Positions 32,731 through 45,508 of a DNA stretch of 64,000 nucleotides are shown piece by piece. The stretch's first letter is position 1; every line of letters starts with the position of its first letter. The notes under the pieces were generated by a model that ran no database searches, was not told where the DNA came from, and worked only from the letters and a program-made list of their open reading frames with translations. This DNA comes from Temnopleurus reevesii (Eukaryota > Echinodermata > Echinoidea > Temnopleuroida > Temnopleuridae), in the NCBI GenBank assembly GCA_036244855.1, contig BQKZ01001891.1:12070-76069 (forward strand), given 5' to 3'. The translations under genes and the position numbers were made by a program.

Positions 32731-35700
32731 TTATTTGGAGTTAACAAAGGTTTGCACAGCCTGGATGACAATGTTTGCGAGCTCGATCATCTAAACTGCC
32801 TTTGCCTGGTCTTTGAACGCATCGTGAGGAATTTCTGAGGAGGCACATCTATCCGGGTACCGTGCCCTCTGATCTTGGACAAAACAGCTAAGATTAGACA
32901 CGGTGTCGACTAGTTCTGCTGAGTTGTGGAATTTATCTTTGACAGCATAGGCGAGAGAGCAGATGTCATGCGTTGGATTGTACTGCCCTTTGGTGGCAAG
33001 CTGGACAGCCTTGAGTGCCTTTTCTACACTCTGGTGGCATTTGTACGCCACCCATTCCAGAGATGGCTCATCACCTGGGTTAAGATCATGGTGTGCAGCT
33101 CGGAGATCCTCATGCCCCTGGCGAAGCCACCGGCGTGCGTTGCGGATATCCGGAGCACTTGAAGCATGAGTGAAGAAAGTGTGAAAATTATGGAATCTTC
33201 CACTATGCCAGGAACCTGAACTAAAACCTCCTCCTCCTCCCATGAAGCTACTTCCTGAACCAAATGTAAATCCTCCATAGCGGGTATACCGATCCCGATC
33301 TTCTTTTGCTCTTTGATTAGCCGTTCGAAAGAGGTCTTCGAACCCTGAACTTGGTCTCGAGCCACCCTTCTCTAATCGTTGGACTTCACTCTGGAGATGC
33401 TTGAATGCTTCGTCAAAGAATTCCTTTGGACCTTCAGGATGTTTGTCAGGATGCCACTTCAACATCAATCTTTTGAGAGCTTTCCTTCTCTCATCGTTGG
33501 GAAGTTTCCAGATCTCGTTTAGTTCATCTGTTATTTGTGTTCTTGCTTCCTCCAGGTCAGTAGGCAGTGACGATCCCTGGCGACTGCTACCACTAGACTC
33601 ACCCTCATCAGAGTCTGTCCCCTCATAGGGAACCAGTTGCATACCAGATGTAGCCTTCGGGATATAGATCTTGTGCATATCAAGTACACTTGCTTTGATA
33701 GGACTGGCTCCTCCAATATCGATTTTGTAAACTGACTTGAGTGAATCGGTGACCAACCTCTGTACTACAACAGCGTATACATAATAACACCCATCGTCAT
33801 CGGACTGCGCATAGGCTATGTAATCACCTTCATGATAAGATATCCAAGGGTCCTGTTCAATGAGATGGTATACTGCTTCTGGAATTGTGCTACCAGGATC
33901 AGGCAATATGAAGCTTACACGTTCTCCTACTTCTTCTACAGCAATGTTGAAACTTCCCAGGGCTTTCAGCATTGTAGCGGGCGCTTCTTGTGATAGCAAG
34001 AGAGACAAATACGTTTTATCTTCAAAAATGTTCCCAAGAACTTGGTTGATATGAATTGAAATGCTCAACAGGATTTCCATACTATTTTCCGGTTCACTGT
34101 GCCGTACGAAAAGCTCTTAATTTCCTATAAAGGATGGAACTTCTGTTTCACTACCTTCAATGTCTTTGCCATCGATCTCAAGGACAGAAGACAACCGATG
34201 CATGCACGTCAACTTGAGTCGAGAGAGACTATCCTTGAAACATTCCGTTTTCTTGTCGCTTACTTCAAGATTATTGTGTTTCATGATGCAACAAACTGCC
34301 TGAAGGAACTCCTTAGAGTGAATGATTTGAAGTCGCTTCTCAAACTCGCATGGTTCAACTCCCATCATCAAACATTTCTGTGAAGCGCTATCACACTTGC
34401 TCAGCTTTTCTGTCACCTCCTTGCTGACAATTCTGGGTGCCAAGTGGTCAGGAAGCTTTGCAATAGCATCTCGAACGATCCGCTCTTGTTCTTGGAATCT
34501 CTTAAGGAGTGGCTGCCGTGACCTATGAAGACGGTCCTTGTAATGGCTAACATCATTCATCAAAAGCTGCTGCGATCGTTCAAGAGTGTCATGAGATGAC
34601 GGAAGAAACAAGGACAGTCTAGATGAAAATTCGGAATCTACATCAGTCTTTAGCAGTTCTTCATAGAGGCCGCAAGTCGCTCTCTTTACTTTCATCACAA
34701 CATTTGGATCTTTCCACGCATCTGGACCCATGTTATGGATGCCCTCAAGAACATTTGCATATTGATGTGGAGAAGGCTTCTGGGTTGCCCCTAGAATCTG
34801 AAATAGCTTGAAGAAAGGAACCAACTTGTCTTCCAACTGATAGAGGAACGGTTCAAGGTTTCCTTCTATGAATCGGGAGCTTTCTTCTGCTTTCGCCATG
34901 CGATGTTCATCCTCAAGCTCAAGGAACATGATTGGAATATTTATCAACTCCGTTTGGATGGTTTTGCAATCATCACAAAGCTCCTTGAGAGAACAGAGTT
35001 GCATTGTACATTTGGAGGACAAGAAATTCAAGATGACAATAAGCACGATGTGTAATTATTAAGGATGACTTATTTTCTTTCCAAGATTCTGATCGACATT
35101 GTTGCATACATTCTGCGTGTGTAGGATGACATGCATCAACTCTGGTGTGCTTGCCATTCCCATTGTTTCATTGAGACCCATTGAACACTGGTAGCATTTT
35201 CCTAGATCGGCATATTCTGGTAGAACACCCTTGGTCGACCATATCAAGTGTACATGCTCAGAAGGCATCGATTTTGAATAACTGATGGGGGATCCTGTCT
35301 TCAGGAGACTAGGATGAATAGATATCAACGCTGGGCTTATCATGTCACTCACAAGGAATTTAACTTCACCAGCCTGCCGCATGAAAGAATAATCCTTGTG
35401 GAATTTGCAGTTTTTCATCAGTTCATCCACCAAAATTTGTGATTTCTCTTTCATTGTATCAACGTTGTTGTGTGATTGACGGACCTGCTAGGCAAAAGAA
35501 AGGAATAGGCTTTGGGTTACTTCAACTTGCATCCCTATTTCTCGGAGAAATTCTAGACCCAGGGATTCCTTAATACGGTCAGGTAGCAACTGTTCCTTGT
35601 TCAGCATGACAGAAAATATCCTTTTGTCTGGATCATAGAAATCTGCTGCACTCTTTAGCTCATCGTTGGGAGAACCAATGAAACGCAAATGATGTAGACC

Positions 35701-38700
35701 AAGCTTCCTCATAGCATTTTTTTTCTGTTCTTTCCACGAAGGTTTGGCGTCATATGGTATAAGCTGTAGCAGTTCTTTCACTCGGCAAAGGTGTTGAAGA
35801 CGACTTTCCTCACTCAGTTTGTCAAAGGCAGGTAGAATGTATAACCTATAAACTTCCATCTCGGTAATATCAGCCAATCCTAGCTTCTTATAGAGATCTT
35901 TCAGAGCGTCATTACTCTGCAAGAAGATTGCATTGGTGGTCCGGACCCATTCATTCTGTTCTTTCTTGGGGATCTTACTAGGTAGGACAAGGACTTTCTT
36001 ATACCCTCGAATGCTGACAAAGTTTCCATCGATCGACTGGAAGCAAGGGAGACGCTTTATTCTCTCTAGATCAACTGAACTGGCGTCGTAGTGTTGACCA
36101 ACATATCTCAATAGTTCTTGATGCTGCTTTGGGGTGAGATCACGGAATCTATTGATATCTCTGTCTACCCAGTACATTAGGACATCGAGAACTCTCGTGC
36201 CTGAACTCTCATGAGAAACGAGTTGCGTTATCAGATGGTATGATTCTTCAGGAAGAATGTTTGCAACTTGATAGACATTCAGTGATTCAAGAGCTGAATA
36301 GATGGACCAGTATCCCATTTGAGATTCCTTTCCTTTGATGACTGTAGACGATAGACTGATTGGAACCACATGCACCATTGATTGACTTGAGTGGCTTGTT
36401 CTGCTGGGCTGTGTGGGCATTTCCGTCACCGGGAGTACAGCCCAATGACCAAGTTCATTTCTAACCTGATCAGCAACATCATGGATCTTCTTCTTCCCTG
36501 TACAAAAAGATGCCAGAAGTCTCCACAAACATTCAAACCACTCTGTTGGAAGCCTGTCCTGAAGTGGCATTATTTCACCTGTCCTACATTCTAGGAAGGG
36601 TGTGCACTTCCGAAGGAGAATGTCGACTGCAGGGATATCGAGATTACAAAAGACATCAGCCTTCTCCAGAAGACAGAATGTTGGTATCATGTCAGCATGT
36701 AGGAACTGATGACTCTGTGACAAGAAAAGATCATAGAATCTTGAAGTGAAGACAGGCTGTTCTATTGAAAACGTTCGCAACTGACCATCTTGAGTATACA
36801 GAAGTGGCAAGCCATGTAGTTCGAGAGAGAAATCTTTGATCCTCTTGCAGTATTCTATTAGTATCTTTAGGCTCGTCACATTGTGGATCCTAGATTCTGT
36901 TATCTTCAACGGTAACTGCCTTTGAAGCGGGTTGTCTGCGAGGAGGAATGCTATCACATTCAAAGGTGACACCTCAAGAACATTGTACTGAGTGGTTTCT
37001 TGGTTTAGATGCTTGCAAGCAGCTTTGAGTCTTCCCATCATCCATACTGGAGCCTCTAGCAATGGAAAAGTAACCTCAACAAGTGTCCCTTGCAGGTTTT
37101 TGATACATTCTCTCATTTGATCGCGCACGGTGACACCTACAAGTGCTCTGTCCTCCATCTGAGTTGACAGGGTGTTGAAATACCCTAACTTATCCTCTTT
37201 GTGATCTTGCGAATTCATAGGTGTTTTCCACTGTAAGAGAAACTCTTCTTGAACTCCATCGGTTTTGTAGACACAAGCAAATAGCTTCAGTGCTTTCGAT
37301 GCAATGATTTAGTACACAGTGTCCATAATTCCAGACCAGTAGGTGCCCTTGTCAGTGACGTGAGGAAAGAAGGAGTAAAATACCTTAAGAAGTTTCAAGG
37401 TGTCAGCTTTCTGTTTACATGTAATGGGCCCCGACCAAGCATACTTCTGGATGAAATATTCTTGTATCCACAGCAGCAATTTCACATAAGCTGGCGCAAT
37501 CACCTGCTGGGTGATGTGATTGTTCCATTTAGTCTGTTCGTCAGTTTTGCTGCCTTCCCAAAGATGTCTCCTACTCTCATGATCCAAAGCAAAGTAGCCA
37601 TGAACGTGAACCGGGAGTCCTGTTTTGATTGGAAGCGGTAAAAAGCAGAAAGCTTTTCCTTTCGATTCCGTTTTTCCAGGAGTCAGATTGGCAGCAACAC
37701 CACCCACTGGAAGTAGTTTGTGACGTCGCATTGAGTGCTGCAAGGAAGTATTGGGGCTCACTATTTGCTGGCATATCACCCAATCATCATTTCTACCGTT
37801 TGCTTTCACTTTCATCTGGTAAACGACTTCAGTTGGTCTGGCTGGTGAGTCAAAGCTATCACCTTGTGATGCCTTTGCAAAGTCCTCAACGTCACGCAAG
37901 AAGCTGGTCTTCTTCTCATGGTCCTCTTGACTCATTTCTGAACAAACTTTGCGCATAGAGCAGATATTTCCAGATGCATTAACTTCAGAGATAGTAATTT
38001 GGGTGATGTTTTTAAGAAACAGCAGGCTCTCAAATGCAGACGTCTCAAAGTCTTGCAGAAGTTTCCTTATTTTCTCTTGCTTCCAAACATTCATGCTGAG
38101 TTCTGAATGTGTGATGCGTAAAGGAAAGCGGAAAACCGTGAAGTTCTCTTGACCACCTGCGAGCTGGTCTTCCAAGTAACAGGGGAATAAATCAGGGTAA
38201 GAGTAGCGGACATTGTCATCAACTCTGATCTGACGACCAGGCCTTCTTGGTGATGCACCTGGTACATACTGCAGGAGGGGATCAAACATGCACAATTTCT
38301 CACAATTTGATATGAAACTAGGGCAATCTGTCAACTGATAAACTGCATTGAAACCCACTCCGTAACGTCCAATTTTTCCGAGCTGGTCTCCATTACTGCC
38401 TTCTCCAAGATTCTGTATGCCTCGGATGTCTTCATCTGAGAATGATTGGTTGTTGAAAACACAAAGAGCAGGACCTTGGAGAGATTTCATTGTATCTCCT
38501 AGAATCTTCTTCTGACCATGCGACCGAGGATCATACACAAAGTGGATTTCAGTTGCTCCAGCATCGTCCGCATTCTGCAGAAGTTCTTTGAGGATGGTTT
38601 CGTCAGATGGGTATGACTCGAGGATCCGTTTGATACGGGTTGTGAGCTTCTCATGCTGGCCAAATTCCTCTCCTGGGAAGTCCATGTCGATCGACTGGAG

Positions 38701-41700
38701 CATCTGTTGCCGAATGTCCTTCACATTCAGCTTCTTGGCAAGTTTGAAACTGATCCTCTGGTGACACTTGTGGAGCTTGATTTCGTTGTATGTAAACCAG
38801 TCAACATCACAATAGCATAGCTCAGATACAGGCCTCATACAACATTGTTCATCTGGAAGATACGATTCGTGAGGTAGGCTCTCATCATTGATGCAGTCTG
38901 CAAGTCGTCCGGCTGCAAGGAGTGCAGTTTCTAGGTCGTTCTTGCTCAAAGGTTTCCCGTTGCTCTCTCTGTGAATGGACTGCAGAACGCCTTGGTAGTC
39001 TTCAGCATCAAAAACACCCTTCAATGATGCATGCTTCATGAGATGGGAAAACTTCTTGAGGAAAGGAGAAGCTGCAAATAGATAGGGTTGAAGATCAGGG
39101 CCTCTTTCGGCAAGCATGGTCCTTGGTATGAATTTACGGTTTGCAAGAAAGAATGGTTGGTTCTGCAACTCTTCAGTAATGATTGTTGGACAAGTTCTTT
39201 CACAGACATTGTCTAGAAATCGGTAAATTTCCTTGCATGTAGTTTCTAAATAAGAGCTGGTCATGGAATCATTCGAAGATTCCAAATGCTCTCGCACGTT
39301 TGAGAACTGCTCCAAGACGTCATCAATAGGAGGATCTTTGGAATCCAGACCAAGAAATTGCTCTACATCCGATGGGAGCCTCCACTCTCTTGATTTGTCC
39401 ACAACATTTGAAGTGCTGCTGACTAGATACTTTCGTGAGTACGCAAACATTTTACTGGCTGATGAGTATGCCGAAGAGGAGTCGGTTTCTATCCATGGTA
39501 GGTATGCGTCCCTGTGGTTTACTTGAAGGATAGGCAAAAACGCTACTTGCTTTAGTCTTTCTTTCAGGTTATCTTGGCCATTCCACTTATTTATCCTCAG
39601 TCTCGCTGACAGGTACTTCAGTGCTGCATAGCATCTTTTCTGTGCTATTTCTGGATAGATTGAGTGAAGAGCTGGAATAGTTTGGCATCGATCTACAAAG
39701 ACATCCTCATGCATATCATGCTCTATCATTCCAAGGTCACAGAGGGCTTTAAGTGAGACGAGAGATCTGAATTCTTTTAAGGGGAACACTTTATCAAACT
39801 CAGAGTACAAGGGTGCAGCTTTACCACTTGGATGGACAAGATCACAAGGTTTCTTCAATACATCTCCTCCTGCGATTGGTATGCATTCAACATCTTTCAG
39901 TTTCCCTCGGAGATTGTGTCCGCTTGAATGGAGAGCAAACAGCACAAGCCGATTTCTCACCTCTGCTGGTATACGACTGATCTGTGGAAGAAAGACTTCG
40001 TCGAAGAACCGGTTGAAATCATAAGTTCTTTCAAGGACCTCACACTTTACACCTACTCTCTCAAAGGCTCTCCACGTTTTCTCACTCAATGAAATAACTT
40101 CTGATGTGAGATGAGCCTGGAGCACATTTGTCACAGCATCCCTGATGGTCTCCTCTTCTTGAACTTCTTCACCAAGGAACATCACATCTGAGAATTTGTG
40201 AAGGTTCCCTTCTTTCCAGAAGACGGGTGGTTCGCAGTCATCTATTCCACGTACCATTGCCTTATAGAAGGAATCAACGAGGACCGAGCAGTCAGAATTC
40301 TTCGCTACTTCATCAACATCAGGCAACAGACTTTCGGGGGTGACCTTATTCCTGTACTTCTTGACCACCTGCTGAAGAAACTTTTTGTCTGTCATGAGTG
40401 AAATATATGCTCTGCAAATCACATCGGAAAGGAGTATGTGGTTCCATTTCTCAGATATCAATTTAGAGCTGGGATCTGGGACACATAGACTTCGTCTATC
40501 CTCTTTCACGGCAAAAGACCCATTGATATGTACCGGAAGGTTGCTAGGAATTGCAAGAGGAAGAAAGCAGAACATCTTGTTCTTTGCAGGAGATTTCTGC
40601 GAGGAACGGAAGGGGAATGCTATTGAGCCTTCTGAAGATAGTCCACACTCTTTTCCTTCAGAACTTTGTGCAAGTACTGCTGCACGTTTCGAAGTATTGC
40701 ATGTTACCTTTACAGTTGTTAAATGTCCGTTAACAGACTTGTTTGGCTGAGACAACACTTTCTTTCCCAGTGGAGTCATTTTACATCTGGCAGACTCAGT
40801 AGACACATCAATACCTTTATCTATCTTCCTGGTCGAATCAACAGTTTTCACTACACTGAATAGCTCCTCAGCATCTACAGCATTGATGGAATGTTCTGAA
40901 AGGTAGAATACAGAAACCTTTGCTATTTGTTTGGTAAACATCAAAAGGTTCGGAGATGATTCCCATATCTGTTCCATCAAGTTGATCAATTTCTTCCCAT
41001 CGTAGCTTTCCTTGCATATGTCGCTCTTCTGTGCAGCTTCCTTTGAACGGAGAGGAAGTCTGAAGACTGTACCAGAGTAGTGAAATGACTCAGTTTCGCT
41101 GGTAAAGTCAAGCCCAAACACTCCATCGTATGGCTGGAACTGGTCTGGGAATCTCCTGAGCTGTTTGGTGCTGTTCAGCTTGAGTCGAACACCTGGCTGA
41201 CTCTTGTTGCGCAGAACATTCCCAAGGTGTGTGGTATGAGGATCAAAGATCTGCATGTACTCCCGACTGACAAAACTAGGAACATCTGTGATGTGGTACA
41301 CCGAGTTAAAGCCAGTTCCGAACTTTCCAATCTTCTTGGTGTCCTTTTCTTTGGTGCGTCCCCCAAGACGAAGAATGTTCGCAAAGTCGTCCTCGGTGAA
41401 AACAGCATCATTGTAGACCCAGAGTGCTGGACCTTGACAAGATTTCATTCCAGGATCAAACAATCTACGAGATGAATTCTCATTTGTTCTCATGTCAATG
41501 AGAAAACGCACTTCTTCAGCCCCTGCGTCTTCTGCATTCTGAATCATCTCTTTGACGATAGAACTGTCTGCGTAGTTGTTTTCAAGAATGTTCCGTAGCC
41601 TTGTCGTTAGGAATTCATTCTGACCAGCTCCTGTGAAACCGTCAAACTCTTGTGGATCCAGAAGAAGTCGACTGACAGGTCGCACCTGTAGAAACCTTGC

Positions 41701-43799
41701 AAGCTCCATCGAGATATCAGAATGGATTAAAATGAAATCTTCCCCATCATCCAGTGATTCATCCTCTGTGCTTTGTTTCATCCATTCTCTGTCAATGTAT
41801 GCGCATTCATCAACTGGAACCAAACGACACTCCTCATTGTGAGAGGGAACAAGTAATCGTCCTTGGATGTTTGGTGGTAGCTCTGATGCACAGTGCACTT
41901 GAAGGTGTTGTAGAATCTGCAGTACAAGTTGGCGCTGACTTCGTTTGAATGTTATATCAGCTTCTTGATCATCACACTTCTTCTTCACCTGATGCAATAT
42001 TTCTACGAGTGCCTCTGGATTTCTCTCCATTCTCTTTTATACACCTAGACTTTCAAACAGATCTGCAAACTGATCCATGTTCCTGGGAATCGATGCCATA
42101 TAGGGAGCCAAATCGAAGGGAAGCTTGCTGATGCACATTTTGCTAGGTGCCATGAAACCATTTCCATTCCATATACAATTCGGTGCTTGTGTCAAGATGA
42201 CGTTCTTAGCATTCAGGTTCTGACTGGATTCATCCCTTAGAAACAAGTAGATTTCCTTAACCATTTGTATTATATCACTCACGTCTTGGCCATTCCTTCC
42301 TTCCGTATATGTCACACAATGTTCAAGTTGTGACATGATGTCAGAAAGTATGATAGAAGGGTAGATCATTCCAATCTTCTTGAATACCCCTGAGAAATTC
42401 CTCTCATCATCTAGGGAAACAAAACATTTGGAAGCACCGCATCTGAGTGAAGCTTGCTTGGTTTCCATCAGAACTGCATTGGGAATTGACAGTGGAGATG
42501 AAGACTCCCCATACCACTTGATAGCTGAAGGATAATACTCTGGTCGAGAATGTATGCATGGAATGCATCTTGTTCGCTTCATGCAATCAATGACAGAACT
42601 TTGAAGAAGCAATGGGTTCAATTTAAGAAGCTGAAGTAGAGCATATGCCTTCTCAGTGCTTTGTGATTCTTCAATAGACCCAATGGTGTATATCAACTCA
42701 ACTGAGGTAACCAGGCTTTGTCCACGCATACCCAAGTCTCGAAACATTGCTAGGAAACGGTCCAAATCATAAGGTGCCACTGGAAATAATCCCTGAGATT
42801 GAAATAGAAGAGATAGCAATTGATCTCCTGGATCAAGAAGTTCTTTCGGTGACAACAATGACTTTGACGTTAGGACAAACTTCACATGACGAAGGATATC
42901 AAGGTGAGATTTGCAATGAATACGGATGTCATCCCACCGTTCACTCATCCAATGTAACACAGCCTGTTTCTCTTCTAGACAATACAAATGTCCCTCACTG
43001 ATTTCCTCCAAGACATCAATCATCAGTTGGTATTTTGAAAATAGACGAACGTCTAGCTTTTGTAGCAGAATTTTGTACTTAGTACTTCCATCAATCAGGG
43101 GCTCTTGCAACTTCAAAGGATGAGGAACATCTTCCTTGCTGCATTCGAAGTACCCATTGCATCGTTCTGCGCTGACAAGTTCGGATAAACTTCCAGTACC
43201 AGAAACTCGTTCAAATAGTGGCAAACGTCTCAGCAAATTCTTTCCATTGCGGGATAGGTTTGCTTGAGAAAGATAATATACAAGGACATCTCTATCTACA
43301 GAGGATAAGGAAGAGATTTGTTGAATAAAGAGTTCATCCTCTGTTAACAACATGCATTGAACTAAACCCTCTGATGTAGGCTAATTGATGTACTCATCAC
43401 GCAGGACAGCCGGGTGGTTGATGATGTAAGATGGACAATTTGTGACAGTCACTCCAAGCTTTGGAAGTATCATTTCAAGATCATTTTCTATCAAGAGAGT
43501 GCCTTCGGACGCCTTGGATAATTTCTGCATGAACCTAGACTTAGGACTCAGTGGAAGAAGCGTCTGTTCTTTACCACTTTTGCCCAACCATGGAACAAGA
43601 AAGATGCCTTCGAAAAGCTTTAAGTCACTTACACTCTCTATGTAAAGCATTGACCAGATGGTTTGAAGCCAGGTGTTGAGGGAAGGACCATTCTCCATTT
43701 GAGACCAGGTTCCTTGGTCATCTATCCATGATTTTTCCATGGTCCGCAGGAGAAGAACTACTGCATCAAGGGTCAATGACTTCAGCTGATAGAACCCAT
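32731..43799 (-). pseudogene. SACS-like: Sacsin-like copy 2 giant exon with eight in-frame stops
   Basis: The acceptor ttctctcag ends at 43800; exon sequence starts DGFYQLKSLTLDAV. One frame then runs about 11 kb to the family stop at 32731, colinear with copy 1. It holds the rest of repeat 1, ATPase repeat 2 (MIQNAEDAG near 41530, [14 protein letters not shown]), repeat 3 (LLQNADDAG near 38570), DnaJ (WHPDKHP) and HEPN. The frame is broken by stops at 43381 (TAG), 42037 (TAA), 37309 (TAA), 35488 (TAG), 35059 and 35056 (TAA TAA), 34117 (TAA) and 32791 (TAG), yet homology resumes directly after each and length differences from copy 1 are multiples of three. The last stop removes 20 HEPN residues. 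A recently inactivated gene is the simplest reading; sequencing error is unlikely for eight sites. The exons upstream belong to this copy. Confidence 0.85.
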
Positions 43800-45508
43800 C
43801 TGAGAGAACAAACAAAATTAAAAAAATATATATATATATTGTTAGTTTCTGTCTGGTGCAAGCTATTAACCTTGAATAGCTACTTTTGCTAAGATTCAGA
43901 ACAAATTGAGCTGCTTTAGCAAATGAACTTCATATATTGTAGACTAAAACAGAAGCAACCTGTCTATAACCCATTATAGAAATGGTTCTTCAAGAATATG
44001 TCTCTGGATAAGTCTCGACAAGGTCAGTGCATGGAAAGAAAATAGGTGACTCAATTCAAAGCATTTTGAGAATGCAGATCTATATTTACCTTATTTCATT
44101 TCATATTAGTTGTATGTTCTTCCACAGATTTTGTTAGCTTCCAAGATATTCAAAGGAGCACATGCATTACAATCGATTTTAGATGATTATAGTTCGTATA
44201 GAGAGTCTTTGATTAAAATGGTAGCTTATCATTTGGCTTGAATCTTTCACACTTAAAATAAAGAATAAACAAACTCTGATAAACAATAGCATAAGGGGGA
44301 GTTATCATTTTTGTCGATATCTGGGCGGTGTTTCAACAGTTAAAAATCAGTTAAAGAACACCTGATTAATGTACTCCAATCTTTTTCAAAGCTGTAGAAC
44401 ACTCCCAATTTTGATTGAGAATTTTGCCAGGGGCATTTTCGGGGAAGACAGGGGCAATGTATACCCCCTGCTTTTGCCCTTAAGCCTAAAAGGTATCTGA
44501 AACCCAAAATAATAATTTGCTACTCAGTAGTATACACAAACCAACCCCCTTAACCATGCCATGACATTAAGAACATGGTTAGTTTTTTAAATGTTGAACT
44601 TTACAAATTCAGCGTTTTTCATGATAAAAAAAAAAAAAAAAAAAAACTATTTGTATGAGGCATATATAGCTCACATGTTTAAGATATAGGGACGTAAACA
44701 CAAAGAACGTGCATGCATTCAAGAAGCCATTCGCAGAGCCACACTTGGGATTAGTATCTGTGCATCGATCATGAACGAAACGTTTATTTGTTTCTAAATC
44801 CTTAACTAGTACTCCATATCATATGAGACAAGGTTCTTTTGGTTTCATTTTATGTACTTAAGTGATATATGATGGAAGTCTATAAAGGCACGCACCTTAT
44901 TTCTGAGCAAATATAAAACGGTAAAATATATCATTCAATCACTGAATCTGGTATCACTCGAAGGAGAATATTCTGAAGATTATGAAGATATAAATATTGA
45001 ACAGAAAAAANNNNNNNNNNNNNNNNNNNNNNNNNNNNNNNNNNNNNNNNNNNNNNNNNNNNNNNNNNNNNNNNNNNNNNNNNNNNNNNNNNNNNNNNNN
45101 NNNNNNNNNNNNNNNNNNNNNNNNNNNNNNNNNNNNNNNNNNNNNNNNNNNNNNNNNNNNNNNNNNNNNNNNNNNNNNNNNNNNNNNNNNNNNNNNNNNN
45201 NNNNNNNNNNNNNNNNNNNNNNNNNNNNNNNNNNNNNNNNNNNNNNNNNATAACACCCTTTGTGTACTACTATTGTGTATACCCTATAGATTAACTCTCG
45301 AGCTTTTGTATTGTTCTCACATCCTGCTTAGGTATTAGCAGGCTATTTTTTCATAAGATAAGCAGAAAACAATTTATAGAGGTGAAAAGGATTAAAGAGT
45401 TTTAAAAACCGCTCCAAGGAGCCGCACAAAATAAACTTGCTACAGGGAGTGAAGTATACAGAGCAGCTTAAGGGCTAAACAAATAAGAGAAAGGTGGTGG
45501 CATATTAC
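43800..45508. other. Sacsin-like copy 2 intron, with assembly gap and repeats
   Basis: It contains a TA run (43827-43840), a partial copy of the 'gggcggtgtttcaaca' hairpin family (about 44324-44400), a segment related to 530-780 ('gtatctgaaacccaaaataa', 'catgataaa'), a poly-A run near 44625-44646 and 239 N at 45011-45249. No exon seen. Confidence 0.6.
45011..45249. other. Assembly gap (239 N)
   Basis: A run of N inside an intron. Confidence 1.

Larger units (their letters stand above)
31053..33905. repeat. Segmental duplication, right copy
   Basis: Counterpart of 18042-20889. In the ~1.2 kb of coding sequence inside the tract I see only about ten differences, whereas the adjacent upstream coding sequence differs at many positions per line. 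Confidence 0.9.

Noticed and set aside
18042..33905. Duplicated tract as two uncollapsed alleles of one gene
   Set aside because: The tract alone would fit allelic variation, but the upstream coding parts differ far too much and the copies are in tandem on one sequence.
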